A program made the position numbers and the translations under genes. From assembly GCA_019694355.1 (NCBI GenBank), contig JAIBCB010000002.1, forward strand, positions 682,001-746,000: a DNA stretch of 64,000 nt, in the 5' to 3' direction. Source of the DNA: Pyrinomonadaceae bacterium (GTDB lineage: Bacteria; Acidobacteriota; Blastocatellia; Pyrinomonadales; Pyrinomonadaceae). Below, piece after piece: positions 8,832 to 15,943 of this stretch (positions are counted from its first letter, which is position 1; each line of letters starts with the position of its first letter). The notes below the pieces were generated by a model that made no database searches, was not told the origin of the DNA, and worked only from the letters and a program-made list of their open reading frames with translations.

Positions 8832-10184
8832 ATGCCTCGTGAAATTCGAAAGATTTTAGTTGCTAACCGCGGTGAGATCGCCTGCAGGATAATCTGGACC
8901 TGCAAAGAGATGGGCATCAAGACCGTTGCGGTGCATTCGGAAGCCGATAGGGAATCGCTCCACGTAAAGTTTGCGGATGAAGCGGTCTGCATCGGCCCGG
9001 CACCTTCTTCACAGAGCTACCTAAATATCCCTTCGATCATCTCGGCCGCGGAGATCACCGACGCCGATGCGATCCATCCGGGATACGGATTCCTTGCCGA
9101 ATCGGCCACTTTCGCAAAGATCTGCGAGGACTGCAATATCAAATTCATCGGCCCGCGTCCGGATGTCATTGCGATGATGGGCGATAAGGTCGAAGCACGG
9201 CGGACGATGACCGCTGCGGGTGTTCCGATCCTGCCGGGCAGCCCCGACCCGATCGAGTCTGCCGAAGAAGCAAAAGCTCTCGCTCTCAACATCGGCTTTC
9301 CTGTGATCATCAAAGCCGCAGCCGGCGGCGGCGGCCGCGGAATGCGTATCGTCAGAAACGCCGACGAACTCGCGTCGAATCTTGAGTTGGCTCAGAGCGA
9401 AGCTCTCGCAGCGTTCAAGAACGGCGCGGTCTACATCGAACGCTATGTTGAGCGTCCGCGTCACATCGAGATACAGGTCCTCGCGGACGAGCACAACAAC
9501 GTCATTCATCTCGGCGAACGCGAATGTACGATCCAGCGGCGTCACCAGAAGCTCCTTGAAGAAGCACCGTCACCGGCGATCTCGCCCGAACTTCGGGCTC
9601 AGATGGGTGCTGTTGCGGTCAAGGCGTGCCAGGAGATCGGTTATTCGAGCGCCGGCACGTTCGAGTTTCTCCTTGATGAGGACGATCAGTTCTACTTTAT
9701 GGAGATGAATACCCGCATCCAGGTAGAACACCCGGTCACCGAGATGGTCACGCTTGCAGATATCGTCCGCAATCAGATCGTGATCGCAACGGGCAAAGAT
9801 GTTGGATACACACAGGACGAAGTGCAGATCAGCGGCCATTCGATCGAATGTCGCATCAATGCTGAGGATCCGGTAAGGTTTACGCCAAGCCCCGGCAAGA
9901 TAACTACATTCAATTTCCCGGGCGGCCCGGGCGTGCGTGTCGATACGGCAGTTTATCCCGGTTACGTCGTTCCGCCGTATTACGATTCGATGATCGCAAA
10001 GCTGATCGTCCATGCCCGCACCCGCGAACTTGCGATCGCACGTATGCAGCGTGCCCTTGAAATGATGGTGATCGAAGGCATAAAAACAACGATCCCGCTC
10101 CATCAACGCATCATGGCCGATGAAAACTTCCGCCGCGGCACTTTCTCAACGAAGTTTATGGAAGAGTTCAAATACGAGGTATAA
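8832..10184 (+). CDS. accC: Biotin carboxylase subunit of acetyl-CoA carboxylase
   Basis: AccC carboxylates biotin on AccB using ATP and bicarbonate. The 450-residue product begins [14 protein letters not shown] and shows the ATP-grasp motifs: [15 protein letters not shown], the glycine-rich [17 protein letters not shown]-like [20 protein letters not shown], and [17 protein letters not shown]. Length matches the single-function bacterial subunit. Subunits AccA and AccD are not in the window. No terminator is evident before the next gene 25 bases downstream. Confidence 0.98.
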   Translation: MPREIRKILVANRGEIACRIIWTCKEMGIKTVAVHSEADRESLHVKFADEAVCIGPAPSSQSYLNIPSIISAAEITDADAIHPGYGFLAESATFAKICEDCNIKFIGPRPDVIAMMGDKVEARRTMTAAGVPILPGSPDPIESAEEAKALALNIGFPVIIKAAAGGGGRGMRIVRNADELASNLELAQSEALAAFKNGAVYIERYVERPRHIEIQVLADEHNNVIHLGERECTIQRRHQKLLEEAPSPAISPELRAQMGAVAVKACQEIGYSSAGTFEFLLDEDDQFYFMEMNTRIQVEHPVTEMVTLADIVRNQIVIATGKDVGYTQDEVQISGHSIECRINAEDPVRFTPSPGKITTFNFPGGPGVRVDTAVYPGYVVPPYYDSMIAKLIVHARTRELAIARMQRALEMMVIEGIKTTIPLHQRIMADENFRRGTFSTKFMEEFKYEV

Positions 10185-10209
10185 AATCAGCTTTTTATTG
10201 CTCAATTGA

Positions 10210-10989
10210 GTGCATTCTGCTATTCTATTTTGGCAGTCAAGAGGTCTGACTTTTTTCAGGCCGCGAAAGCTTGGTCTTTCCTTGACTGATTTTTTTGTGC
10301 ATTTACTTTACGCAGACGAATCCGGCACTCCATCTGATGCGGCGCAAACGCACTTCGTGCTAGCCGGATTTTCAGTTTTTGAGAGACAAAGTTATTGGAT
10401 ATCACAGGAGATCGATAAGATCGCCTCGCGTTTCGATCCGGCCGAACCGGGTAAGATTGAACTTCACGGGAATCCTTTAAAAGTTGGCAAAGGGATATTT
10501 CGCCGTTTTCCAAAGCAAGACCGTCTGGCCGCGATTCAAGACGCCCTTATAGTTTTTTCGACATCAAATCCGGGTAACCGAGCTTTCGCTGTCGTCATTC
10601 GAAAGGACGCTGTTTCGCCGGTTGATCCGGTTGAACTTGCCTTTGAACAACTTGCCAGTCGCTTTGACCAATACCTTACAAGGCTCCACAAAGCGAACGA
10701 CACCCAACGGGGCATAATCATCTTTGATAAGTCCACGTACGAAACAACAATTCAAACCCTTGCGACCGATTTTCGGACCGTTGGTCATCGTTGGGGCGTA
10801 CTGCGGAATTTGTCCGAGGTGCCGCTCTTCCTTGACTCCCGGGCATCGAGGATGATCCAACTTGCCGATCTGATCGCATACGCAGTATTTCAGAAATTCG
10901 AGCACGGTGATGACAGCTTTTATTCACTGATCGAACCTAGAATCGATTCTGTCGGCGGGATCATGCATGGCCTTTACGTGCGTGGTTAA
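10210..10989 (+). CDS. DUF3800 domain-containing protein
   Basis: The 259-residue frame has the DUF3800 hallmarks: LLYADESGTPSD near the start, HGNPL in the first third, and the C-terminal LFLDSRASRMIQLADLIAYAVF. DUF3800 proteins have a predicted RNase H-like fold and often occur as accessory or defence-associated genes; their biochemical role is not established. The start is uncertain: GTG at 10210 gives the longest frame, but TTG at 10282 or GTG at 10297 would put DESG close to the N-terminus, as in relatives, and no site has a good ribosome-binding sequence. It is an isolated accessory gene between accC and rpsO. Confidence 0.8.
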   Translation: MHSAILFWQSRGLTFFRPRKLGLSLTDFFVHLLYADESGTPSDAAQTHFVLAGFSVFERQSYWISQEIDKIASRFDPAEPGKIELHGNPLKVGKGIFRRFPKQDRLAAIQDALIVFSTSNPGNRAFAVVIRKDAVSPVDPVELAFEQLASRFDQYLTRLHKANDTQRGIIIFDKSTYETTIQTLATDFRTVGHRWGVLRNLSEVPLFLDSRASRMIQLADLIAYAVFQKFEHGDDSFYSLIEPRIDSVGGIMHGLYVRG

Positions 10990-11014
10990 GGTCTTTTCGA
11001 CGCTGGTAATTTAC

Positions 11015-11060
11015 CCTAGATCGTGCTAAATTTAAACGTTTGAGACCGATCTGGTTTTTT
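11015..11060 (+). terminator. Possible intrinsic terminator after the DUF3800 gene
   Basis: AGATCG (11018-11023) pairs with CGATCT (11047-11052), extended by CC/GG around a bulge, and is followed after GG by six T at 11055-11060. The 23-base loop makes the hairpin weak, so this is tentative. Confidence 0.4.
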
Positions 11061-11091
11061 GAAAGTAAGTAAACACTTAAGGAGTTAAATC

Positions 11092-11140
11092 TTCGCGGTT
11101 ACCGAATATATGTTCGGAGTTACTGCGAACAATAGGAGAG
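11092..11140 (+). promoter_or_regulatory. rpsO leader hairpin with displaced Shine-Dalgarno
   Basis: A strong imperfect hairpin spans 11092-11129: outer arms TTCGCGGTTA and TTACTGCGAA, inner perfect CCGAA/TTCGG with a six-base loop. It is followed by AGGAGAGG at 11134-11141. That Shine-Dalgarno lies about 27 bases before the rpsO ATG, too far for normal use, but a small GCTG/CAGC stem (11141-11156) between them would bring it near the start. S15 represses its own mRNA through leader structure in several bacteria, so autoregulation is a reasonable inference. Confidence 0.5.
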
Positions 11141-11167
11141 GCTGATTTAAGACAGCAATTGACAAGA

Positions 11168-11437
11168 ATGGCAACAGGCACAGAACTAAAACAACAGATA
11201 GTCACCGACTACAAAACGCACGGCACGGACACAGGTTCGTCACAGGTGCAGATCGCATTGCTTACGCAGCGGATCAACGAGCTGACAGAGCATTTCAAGG
11301 TACACAAGAAGGATAATAATTCGCGCAAGGGCTTGCTTAAGCTGGTCTCGCGTCGTAGGAAGCTTCTCGATTATTTGCGTCACCGCAATATCGACGAGTA
11401 TCACACGATCATCAGCAAACTCGGACTTCGTCGCTAA
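11168..11437 (+). CDS. rpsO: 30S ribosomal protein S15
   Basis: S15 binds a three-way junction of 16S rRNA and forms an intersubunit bridge. The 89-residue product matches E. coli S15 in length and has the diagnostic [48 protein letters not shown] and ends ISKLGLRR. The ATG at 11168 is preferred to a TTG at 11159, which would add three residues. The pairing with pnp downstream is the same as in E. coli. Confidence 0.97.
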   Translation: MATGTELKQQIVTDYKTHGTDTGSSQVQIALLTQRINELTEHFKVHKKDNNSRKGLLKLVSRRRKLLDYLRHRNIDEYHTIISKLGLRR

Positions 11438-11497
11438 GAGACGACGGCTTCGAGAGGTTTTGTCTTGGCTTCTTCCGCCAAGAATGAAAGAAATTTT

Positions 11498-11573
11498 GGG
11501 ATCCATGCGAAGAGATCGCCATACAGGCCGCTGAACGTGACAGCACAAAAAGCCTGAGGTGTATTCGGATCCC
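11498..11573 (+). ncRNA. Structured three-way-junction RNA element, rpsO-pnp spacer
   Basis: A 76-base element is closed by a perfect 7-bp stem, GGGATCC (11498-11504) with GGATCCC (11567-11573). Inside are a small hairpin GCGA-AGAGA-TCGC (11507-11519) and a longer arm with ATAC/GTAT, AGGC/GCCT and inner CTG/CAG pairs (11521-11564). A separate CTTGGC/GCCAAG hairpin lies upstream at about 11464-11482. I cannot assign it to a known riboswitch class. Position 25 bases before an intrinsic terminator that abuts pnp suggests a pnp leader element. Confidence 0.5.
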
Positions 11574-11597
11574 GCGTCAAAATTAGAGTTTTGTTCT

Positions 11598-11643
11598 AAG
11601 GACGACCAAGAGCTTCACGAAATGCTCTTTGTCGTCCTTTTTT
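11598..11643 (+). terminator. Intrinsic terminator or attenuator immediately before pnp
   Basis: Arms AAGGACGACCAAGAGC (11598-11613) and GCTCTTTGTCGTCCTT (11624-11639) pair over 16 positions with one mismatch around a ten-base loop, and six T follow at 11638-11643. The T run ends nine bases before the pnp ATG. It may end rpsO transcripts, attenuate pnp, or serve as an RNase III-type processing stem as in E. coli rpsO-pnp. Confidence 0.85.
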
Positions 11644-11652
11644 GTAAAGAAA

Positions 11653-13776
11653 ATGGAAAAGAAATATTTGAATGAATCGATCAAGCTCGGAAACAAAGAG
11701 CTGATCGTCGAAACTGGCAAGGTTGCCAAACAGGCCGATGGCTCGGTCGTTATTAGATATGGAGATACGATGCTGCTTGTTGCGGCCGTCTCCGCACGAA
11801 GTGCGAAAGAAGGCTTGGACTTCTTTCCGCTGACCGTTGAATACCGCGAGAATTCGTTCTCGGCAGGCCGTATTCCCGGAAACTATTTCCGACGCGAAGG
11901 CCGTCCGAATGAAAAGGAAGTTTTGACATGCCGATTGATCGATCGCCCTGTACGTCCGCTTTTTGCCGATGGCTATCGGTTCGAAACGCAGATCGTCGCT
12001 TCTGTGATTTCGGCCGACACGGACAATGATCCGGACGTGATCGCGATCACGGGGGCATCTTGTGCCCTTTATCTTTCGGACATTCCGTTCAATACGCCGA
12101 TCGGCGGCGTCCGTATCGGACTTGTTGACGGAAAATACCTCATCAACCCGACTTACGACGAACGTCGCGAATCTCAGCTCAACCTCGTTGTCGCCGGTAC
12201 AGAAGAAGCGATCGTGATGGTCGAATGCGAAGCGGAGGAAGTTGCTGAAAATGTGATGGTCGAGGCCCTGATGCTCGCACATCGTGAGATCAAACGTCTT
12301 TGCCAGTGGCAGAAATCGCTCTTTGCGGCCCTCGATATCAAGAAGCGTGAGTTTACCGCACCTGTGCTTGATGAAACGATCTTGAACGACGTCAAGGCAA
12401 AATTCGCCGATCGCCTGCGTGAAGCTCTCGATACAACGGGCAAGGATAAGCTAACGAGCTACGCTGCTGTTGACGCTCTCAAGAAGGAAGTTGTCGAATC
12501 ATATCCGGAGGACGATCCGGCATCTCGCGCAATGGCCGGCAAGGTTTTCGGCAGCTTGAAAGAGACGATCTTCCGCGAGGATATGCTTGTCAACAAGCGT
12601 CGTCCGGACGGACGCAGATTCTCAGAGATCCGTCCGATCTCGTGCGAGGTCGGCTGGCTGCCGCGTGTTCACGGCTCCGCATTGTTTACCCGAGGCGAAA
12701 CGCAGGCGATGGTCACGACCACTTTGGGCACAAAGATGGACGAGCAGTATATGGACGATCTCGAAACGGGCGAAGTAAAGCGCCGCTTTATGCTGCATTA
12801 CAATTTCCCGCCGTACTCTGTCGGCGAGACCGGTCGCTTCGGTTCGTCTTCACGACGCGAGATCGGACACGGGAACTTGGCACGTCGTGCGATCCAGTCG
12901 GTGCTGCCCGATGAAGCAGATTTTCCGTACACGCTTCGCATCGTGTCCGACATTACCGAGTCGAACGGCTCTTCGTCGATGGCGACCGTTTGCGGCGGCA
13001 TCTTGAGCTTGATGGATGCGGGCGTTCCGATCAAGAAGCCTGTTGCGGGCGTCGCGATGGGCCTTGTGATGGAAGGAAACCGCTACGCGATCCTTTCGGA
13101 TATCGCCGGTGCAGAAGATCATTACGGCGATATGGATTTCAAGGTGACGGGAACCGCTGAAGGCATCACTGCTCTCCAAATGGACATCAAGATCGGCGGC
13201 ATCAACGCCGTCATTCTGCAGGAGGCTCTTGAGCAGGCGAAGAAAGGCCGGCTTCATATCCTCGACATAATGCAGAAGACGATCGAGACCCCGCGTGAGG
13301 ACATCTCGCAATACGCGCCGCGCATCATCACGATCCAGATCAATCCCGAGAAGATCCGCGACGTTATCGGCAAGGGCGGTTCGGTTATCCGAGCTCTTAC
13401 GGAAGAGACCGGTGCGAAGATCGACATCCAGGATGACGGCACCGTTATGATCGCGACCAACGATGGGGCGGCCGCAGATGAGGCGATCGCACGCATCAAG
13501 GCGATCACCGCCGAAGCTGAAATTGGACAGACCTATTTGGGCACGGTTTCGCGTATCGTTGACTTTGGTGCGTTCGTTGAAATTATGCCGGGGCTCGACG
13601 GCCTGCTGCACATTTCGGAGATCTCGGATCGACGCGTCAAAGACGTTCGCGACGAACTGAAGGAAGGCCAGCAGATCCTCGTCAAGTGCATTGGCAAAGA
13701 GGGCAACAAGATCAAGCTTTCACGCAAAGCGATCTTGAACGAAGAAAAAGCGAAATCGCACACAGAAGGCGAATAG
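11653..13776 (+). CDS. pnp: Polyribonucleotide nucleotidyltransferase (PNPase)
   Basis: PNPase degrades RNA 3'-to-5' with phosphate, as a trimer and part of RNA turnover complexes. The 707-residue product has two RNase PH domains (the second with the catalytic region FPPYSVGETGRFGSSSRREIGHG), a KH domain (IRDVIGKGGSVIRALTEETGAKIDI) and an S1 domain (GQTYLGTVSRIVDFGAFVEI). The ATG at 11653 (MEKKYLNESIKLG) is preferred to TTG at 11629, which lies inside the terminator stem. The start is nine bases from a T run, with only GTAAAGAAA as possible ribosome-binding site. Confidence 0.97.
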   Translation: MEKKYLNESIKLGNKELIVETGKVAKQADGSVVIRYGDTMLLVAAVSARSAKEGLDFFPLTVEYRENSFSAGRIPGNYFRREGRPNEKEVLTCRLIDRPVRPLFADGYRFETQIVASVISADTDNDPDVIAITGASCALYLSDIPFNTPIGGVRIGLVDGKYLINPTYDERRESQLNLVVAGTEEAIVMVECEAEEVAENVMVEALMLAHREIKRLCQWQKSLFAALDIKKREFTAPVLDETILNDVKAKFADRLREALDTTGKDKLTSYAAVDALKKEVVESYPEDDPASRAMAGKVFGSLKETIFREDMLVNKRRPDGRRFSEIRPISCEVGWLPRVHGSALFTRGETQAMVTTTLGTKMDEQYMDDLETGEVKRRFMLHYNFPPYSVGETGRFGSSSRREIGHGNLARRAIQSVLPDEADFPYTLRIVSDITESNGSSSMATVCGGILSLMDAGVPIKKPVAGVAMGLVMEGNRYAILSDIAGAEDHYGDMDFKVTGTAEGITALQMDIKIGGINAVILQEALEQAKKGRLHILDIMQKTIETPREDISQYAPRIITIQINPEKIRDVIGKGGSVIRALTEETGAKIDIQDDGTVMIATNDGAAADEAIARIKAITAEAEIGQTYLGTVSRIVDFGAFVEIMPGLDGLLHISEISDRRVKDVRDELKEGQQILVKCIGKEGNKIKLSRKAILNEEKAKSHTEGE

Positions 13777-13807
13777 TCGCCTCCGCTGCCTGATTTAGTT
13801 GGAATAG

Positions 13808-13851
13808 ATCACCGGTTCGTCCTTTAGTTAGGGCAACCGGTGATTTTTTTT
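13808..13851 (+). terminator. Intrinsic terminator of pnp
   Basis: Perfect 10-bp stem ATCACCGGTT (13808-13817) with AACCGGTGAT (13835-13844), 17-base loop, followed by eight T. It lies 32 bases after the pnp stop. Confidence 0.93.
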
Positions 13852-13870
13852 CGGGAATTTTGAAGAATTT

Positions 13871-13932
13871 GTGGAATATTCCGCACATTAGTTGTATTTT
13901 CCACTTGAAATTGGTGAAAATACAGCTATATT
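13871..13932 (+). promoter_or_regulatory. Promoter and dyad operators upstream of PEP-CTERM gene
   Basis: TTGAAA (13905-13910) and TATATT (13927-13932) are separated by 16 bases, a good housekeeping-type promoter. An 8-bp inverted repeat, GTATTTTC (13894-13901) and GAAAATAC (13916-13923), brackets the -35 box. A second palindrome, GGAATATTCC within 13871-13886, lies just upstream. The arrangement suggests regulator binding. The remaining leader to the start at 14095 is about 155 bases and has a CTTGC/GCAAG hairpin near 13970-13985 but nothing I can name. Confidence 0.55.
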
Positions 13933-14094
13933 GGTAAGTAAAGCAGAGTTACGCCTGAGAAAATATGCTTGCATTTGCCCGCAAGTTTGGTGTAAGCTCC
14001 TGATTCTGCTCCAATAATTCGATCACATTTGAGTGCCAAATGACTGTGAAAGCGTATTTTCTTTTGCAGCTGAAATTTTTGTCAGGGTACTTAA

Positions 14095-14742
14095 ATGGAC
14101 AAACTCAACATTAAAACTTTGCTGGCGGCGATCTGCTTGGCATCCCTTTTTGCGGCGGCAACGCGCATTGAAGCCGGTCCGATCAAATTCGACCAGCTCG
14201 TGCAGGTCGTGAACGCGAACCCGACCCGTTCGGCTTCGGGTACGTTTGCACGCCTGCAGGTCGTATCGTCGCTCGACGATCTTTTTGTAAAAGGCGACGG
14301 CGATGACGACGATAAGGACAAGAAGAAAAAAACTCAGGATACTCGCGTCATCACCGAAACGCGTACGGACATCGTTACGGATGAAGACTGTAATTGCGAG
14401 CAGGTGGAAGCAGTCAGGAGCTTCCCGAAATGGGCGCTTTTGGGTCTTGCAGCGATCCCGATCGCGTTCATCCTGATCAAGCATAAGAAGGATACGCCGA
14501 CGCCGACACCAACGTCATCGATCCCTCAAACGCCGACGCCGACGCCGACTGCAACACCAACTGCGACGCCGACGCCGACCGTGACCCCGACACCGCCTAC
14601 GACGCCAACGCCGCCGCAGCCGGTTCCGGAACCGATCACGATCCTGCTCTTCGGAACAGGCCTGGCATCGGTTGGTCTTGCTGCACGCAAGCGCTTCGGC
14701 AAGAAGAGAGGCGATGACGATCCGAAGGATGGCGAGGAATAA
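14095..14742 (+). CDS. PEP-CTERM sorting-domain protein
   Basis: This 215-residue exported protein has a signal peptide (about residues 1-27, LLAAICLASLFAAATRIEAG), a short acidic/basic stretch (GDGDDDDKDKKKK), a central hydrophobic segment (WALLGLAAIPIAFILI) and a Thr-Pro repeat linker (about 139-180). The C-terminus has the PEP-CTERM pattern: VPEPITILLFGTGLASVGLAARKR, that is PEP, a membrane helix and a basic cluster. A further acidic tail (GDDDPKDGEE) follows the basic cluster, which is unusual. PEP-CTERM proteins are processed by exosortase; no exosortase gene is in the window. The globular part is very small, so it may act as a linker or matrix component. Confidence 0.8.
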   Translation: MDKLNIKTLLAAICLASLFAAATRIEAGPIKFDQLVQVVNANPTRSASGTFARLQVVSSLDDLFVKGDGDDDDKDKKKKTQDTRVITETRTDIVTDEDCNCEQVEAVRSFPKWALLGLAAIPIAFILIKHKKDTPTPTPTSSIPQTPTPTPTATPTATPTPTVTPTPPTTPTPPQPVPEPITILLFGTGLASVGLAARKRFGKKRGDDDPKDGEE

Positions 14743-14744
14743 TA

Positions 14745-14815
14745 TTACGGTTCGTAAACCATTCGCCGATGGAGAAGGCTCGCGTAGAAACGCGAGATAG
14801 GCGAAACCTTTAGGG
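14745..14815 (+). promoter_or_regulatory. Structured 5' leader of the PEGA-like gene
   Basis: The 81-base spacer contains GGTT-CGTA-AACC, an outer stem TTCGCC/GGCGAA and an inner perfect stem TCGCGT-AGAA-ACGCGA, separated by asymmetric purine-rich internal loops (GATGGAGAAGGC on one side, GATA on the other). AGGGG of the ribosome-binding site follows directly. The fold suggests a cis-acting RNA. It lacks the conserved sequence of the c-di-GMP-I, glycine, TPP or SAM classes, so I leave it unassigned. Confidence 0.45.
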
Positions 14816-14823
14816 GAAAAAGA

Positions 14824-15786
14824 ATGGGTACTAAAAGAAATACATATTTGTTCGTTATCGGGCTGATGCTGACGCTTGGGCTAACAAGCGTATTTGCGAA
14901 TGACAACGACAAGGTCCGACGCAAACGCCTCAAGACCGAAGGTATCCTGAGCATCAAGAGCTCACCGGCCGCTTATCCTGTCCGCATCGATGGGCAGGAA
15001 GTTGGAATGACGGGCGTTACCGAGGGAAGGGAATACTATCTCTCGCCGGGCGTTCACAAGGTCGAGGTCATCGGTGCTGACGGCAACGTCGCTTGGACGG
15101 ATGAAGTTACGATCCGCAAAGGAATGCGGAACTGCATCTGCGTCAAGGCCGTTGAAACGACTACGACCAAGGCCTGTCCGTATCGATTCCACCTCGAAGG
15201 GCCGGCGCGCGTTACCGAGGGCGATCTTGTAACATTCACGGCCGTGCCGGATGTTCAGTCGCCGATCCCGCTCAAGTTCGCGTGGCGTGTGGACAACGGC
15301 ACGCTCACGGGCGGCCAGGGTACGCCGACGATCACAGTCGATTCCAAGGGAATGGGCAATGGCGTGATCAACGCCGAACTCGATGTCAACGACGATGTGT
15401 ATGACGGCCGCTGCCGTCAGACGATCTCGGTGCCGACCGATGTTGAAGCGTTGCCGCCGGATGTCCCGACACCGAAGGCATTCACCTGCGACGAGTTCAT
15501 TTCCAAGTCCGCTGACGACGACAAGGCACGTTTTGACAACTGCGTTATCCAGGTTCAGAACACGCCGGATGCGAAGCTCTACGTCGTCATCTATCCGGGA
15601 ACGGACAAGGCCAGCAGGACACGAAATACGTATGAACGGCTCTCGAAGCGTGCACTGGATTATATGGTGCGAACGCGCGGATTGGATCCGACAAGAGTTC
15701 AGTTCATAAAGGGAAGTTCCCGAGAACGGACGACCTATAAGATGTGGGTCGTGCCGCCGGGTGCACAGTTGCCGCCGATCGATTAG
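14824..15786 (+). CDS. Exported protein with PEGA-like and Ig-like regions
   Basis: The 320-residue protein has a signal peptide (about residues 1-25, ending SVFAN). A PEGA-like beta domain follows (about 38-95: ILSIKSSPAAYPVRIDGQEVG ... LSPGVHKVEV), then an Ig/PKD-like stretch (about 120-205) with ARVTEGDLVTFTAV and the bounding cysteines of CPYRF and GRCRQ. The C-terminal part (about 225-310), with AKLYVVIYPGTD, TYERLSKRALDYMV and RGLDPTRVQFIKG, resembles OmpA-like modules in rhythm but is not clearly one. AGGGG 9 bases upstream supports the start. It probably sits at the cell surface or periplasm with the PEP-CTERM neighbour. Function unknown. Confidence 0.7.
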   Translation: MGTKRNTYLFVIGLMLTLGLTSVFANDNDKVRRKRLKTEGILSIKSSPAAYPVRIDGQEVGMTGVTEGREYYLSPGVHKVEVIGADGNVAWTDEVTIRKGMRNCICVKAVETTTTKACPYRFHLEGPARVTEGDLVTFTAVPDVQSPIPLKFAWRVDNGTLTGGQGTPTITVDSKGMGNGVINAELDVNDDVYDGRCRQTISVPTDVEALPPDVPTPKAFTCDEFISKSADDDKARFDNCVIQVQNTPDAKLYVVIYPGTDKASRTRNTYERLSKRALDYMVRTRGLDPTRVQFIKGSSRERTTYKMWVVPPGAQLPPID

Positions 15787-15817
15787 GAGATTCTTCTCTC
15801 AACCGAAAGTCAGCTTT

Positions 15818-15854
15818 GCGGGTTCGTCTGGGAACAGGCGGCCCGCCTTTTTTT
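15818..15854 (+). terminator. Intrinsic terminator after the PEGA-like gene
   Basis: GCGGG (15818-15822) pairs with CCCGC (15842-15846), with a compact internal AGGCGG/CCGCCT alternative, followed by seven T at 15848-15854. It lies 32 bases after the stop codon. Confidence 0.65.
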
Positions 15855-15943
15855 CTTCCGGCGAAATGAATAAGAGCTGACTTCTTGCTAAAATCTTCGT
15901 TTCTCGGTCGTTTTTACGCTCGGCCCGGAACAGATCGGAAATT

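Noticed and set aside
11498-11573. A tRNA gene in the rpsO-pnp spacer
   Set aside because: The element is 76 bases long with a 7-bp closing stem and a D-arm-like hairpin, but it has no T-arm, no TTC loop, no anticodon stem in place and no conserved U8/GG bases.
14515-14620. Non-coding microsatellite
   Set aside because: The repeated ACGCCG-type triplets encode the Thr-Pro linker of the PEP-CTERM protein in frame.
14745-14815. Cyclic di-GMP-I (GEMM) riboswitch
   Set aside because: The AAACCATTCG stretch is suggestive, but the conserved GACGCAAAGCC and GGTAGC/GGTTACC parts are missing.
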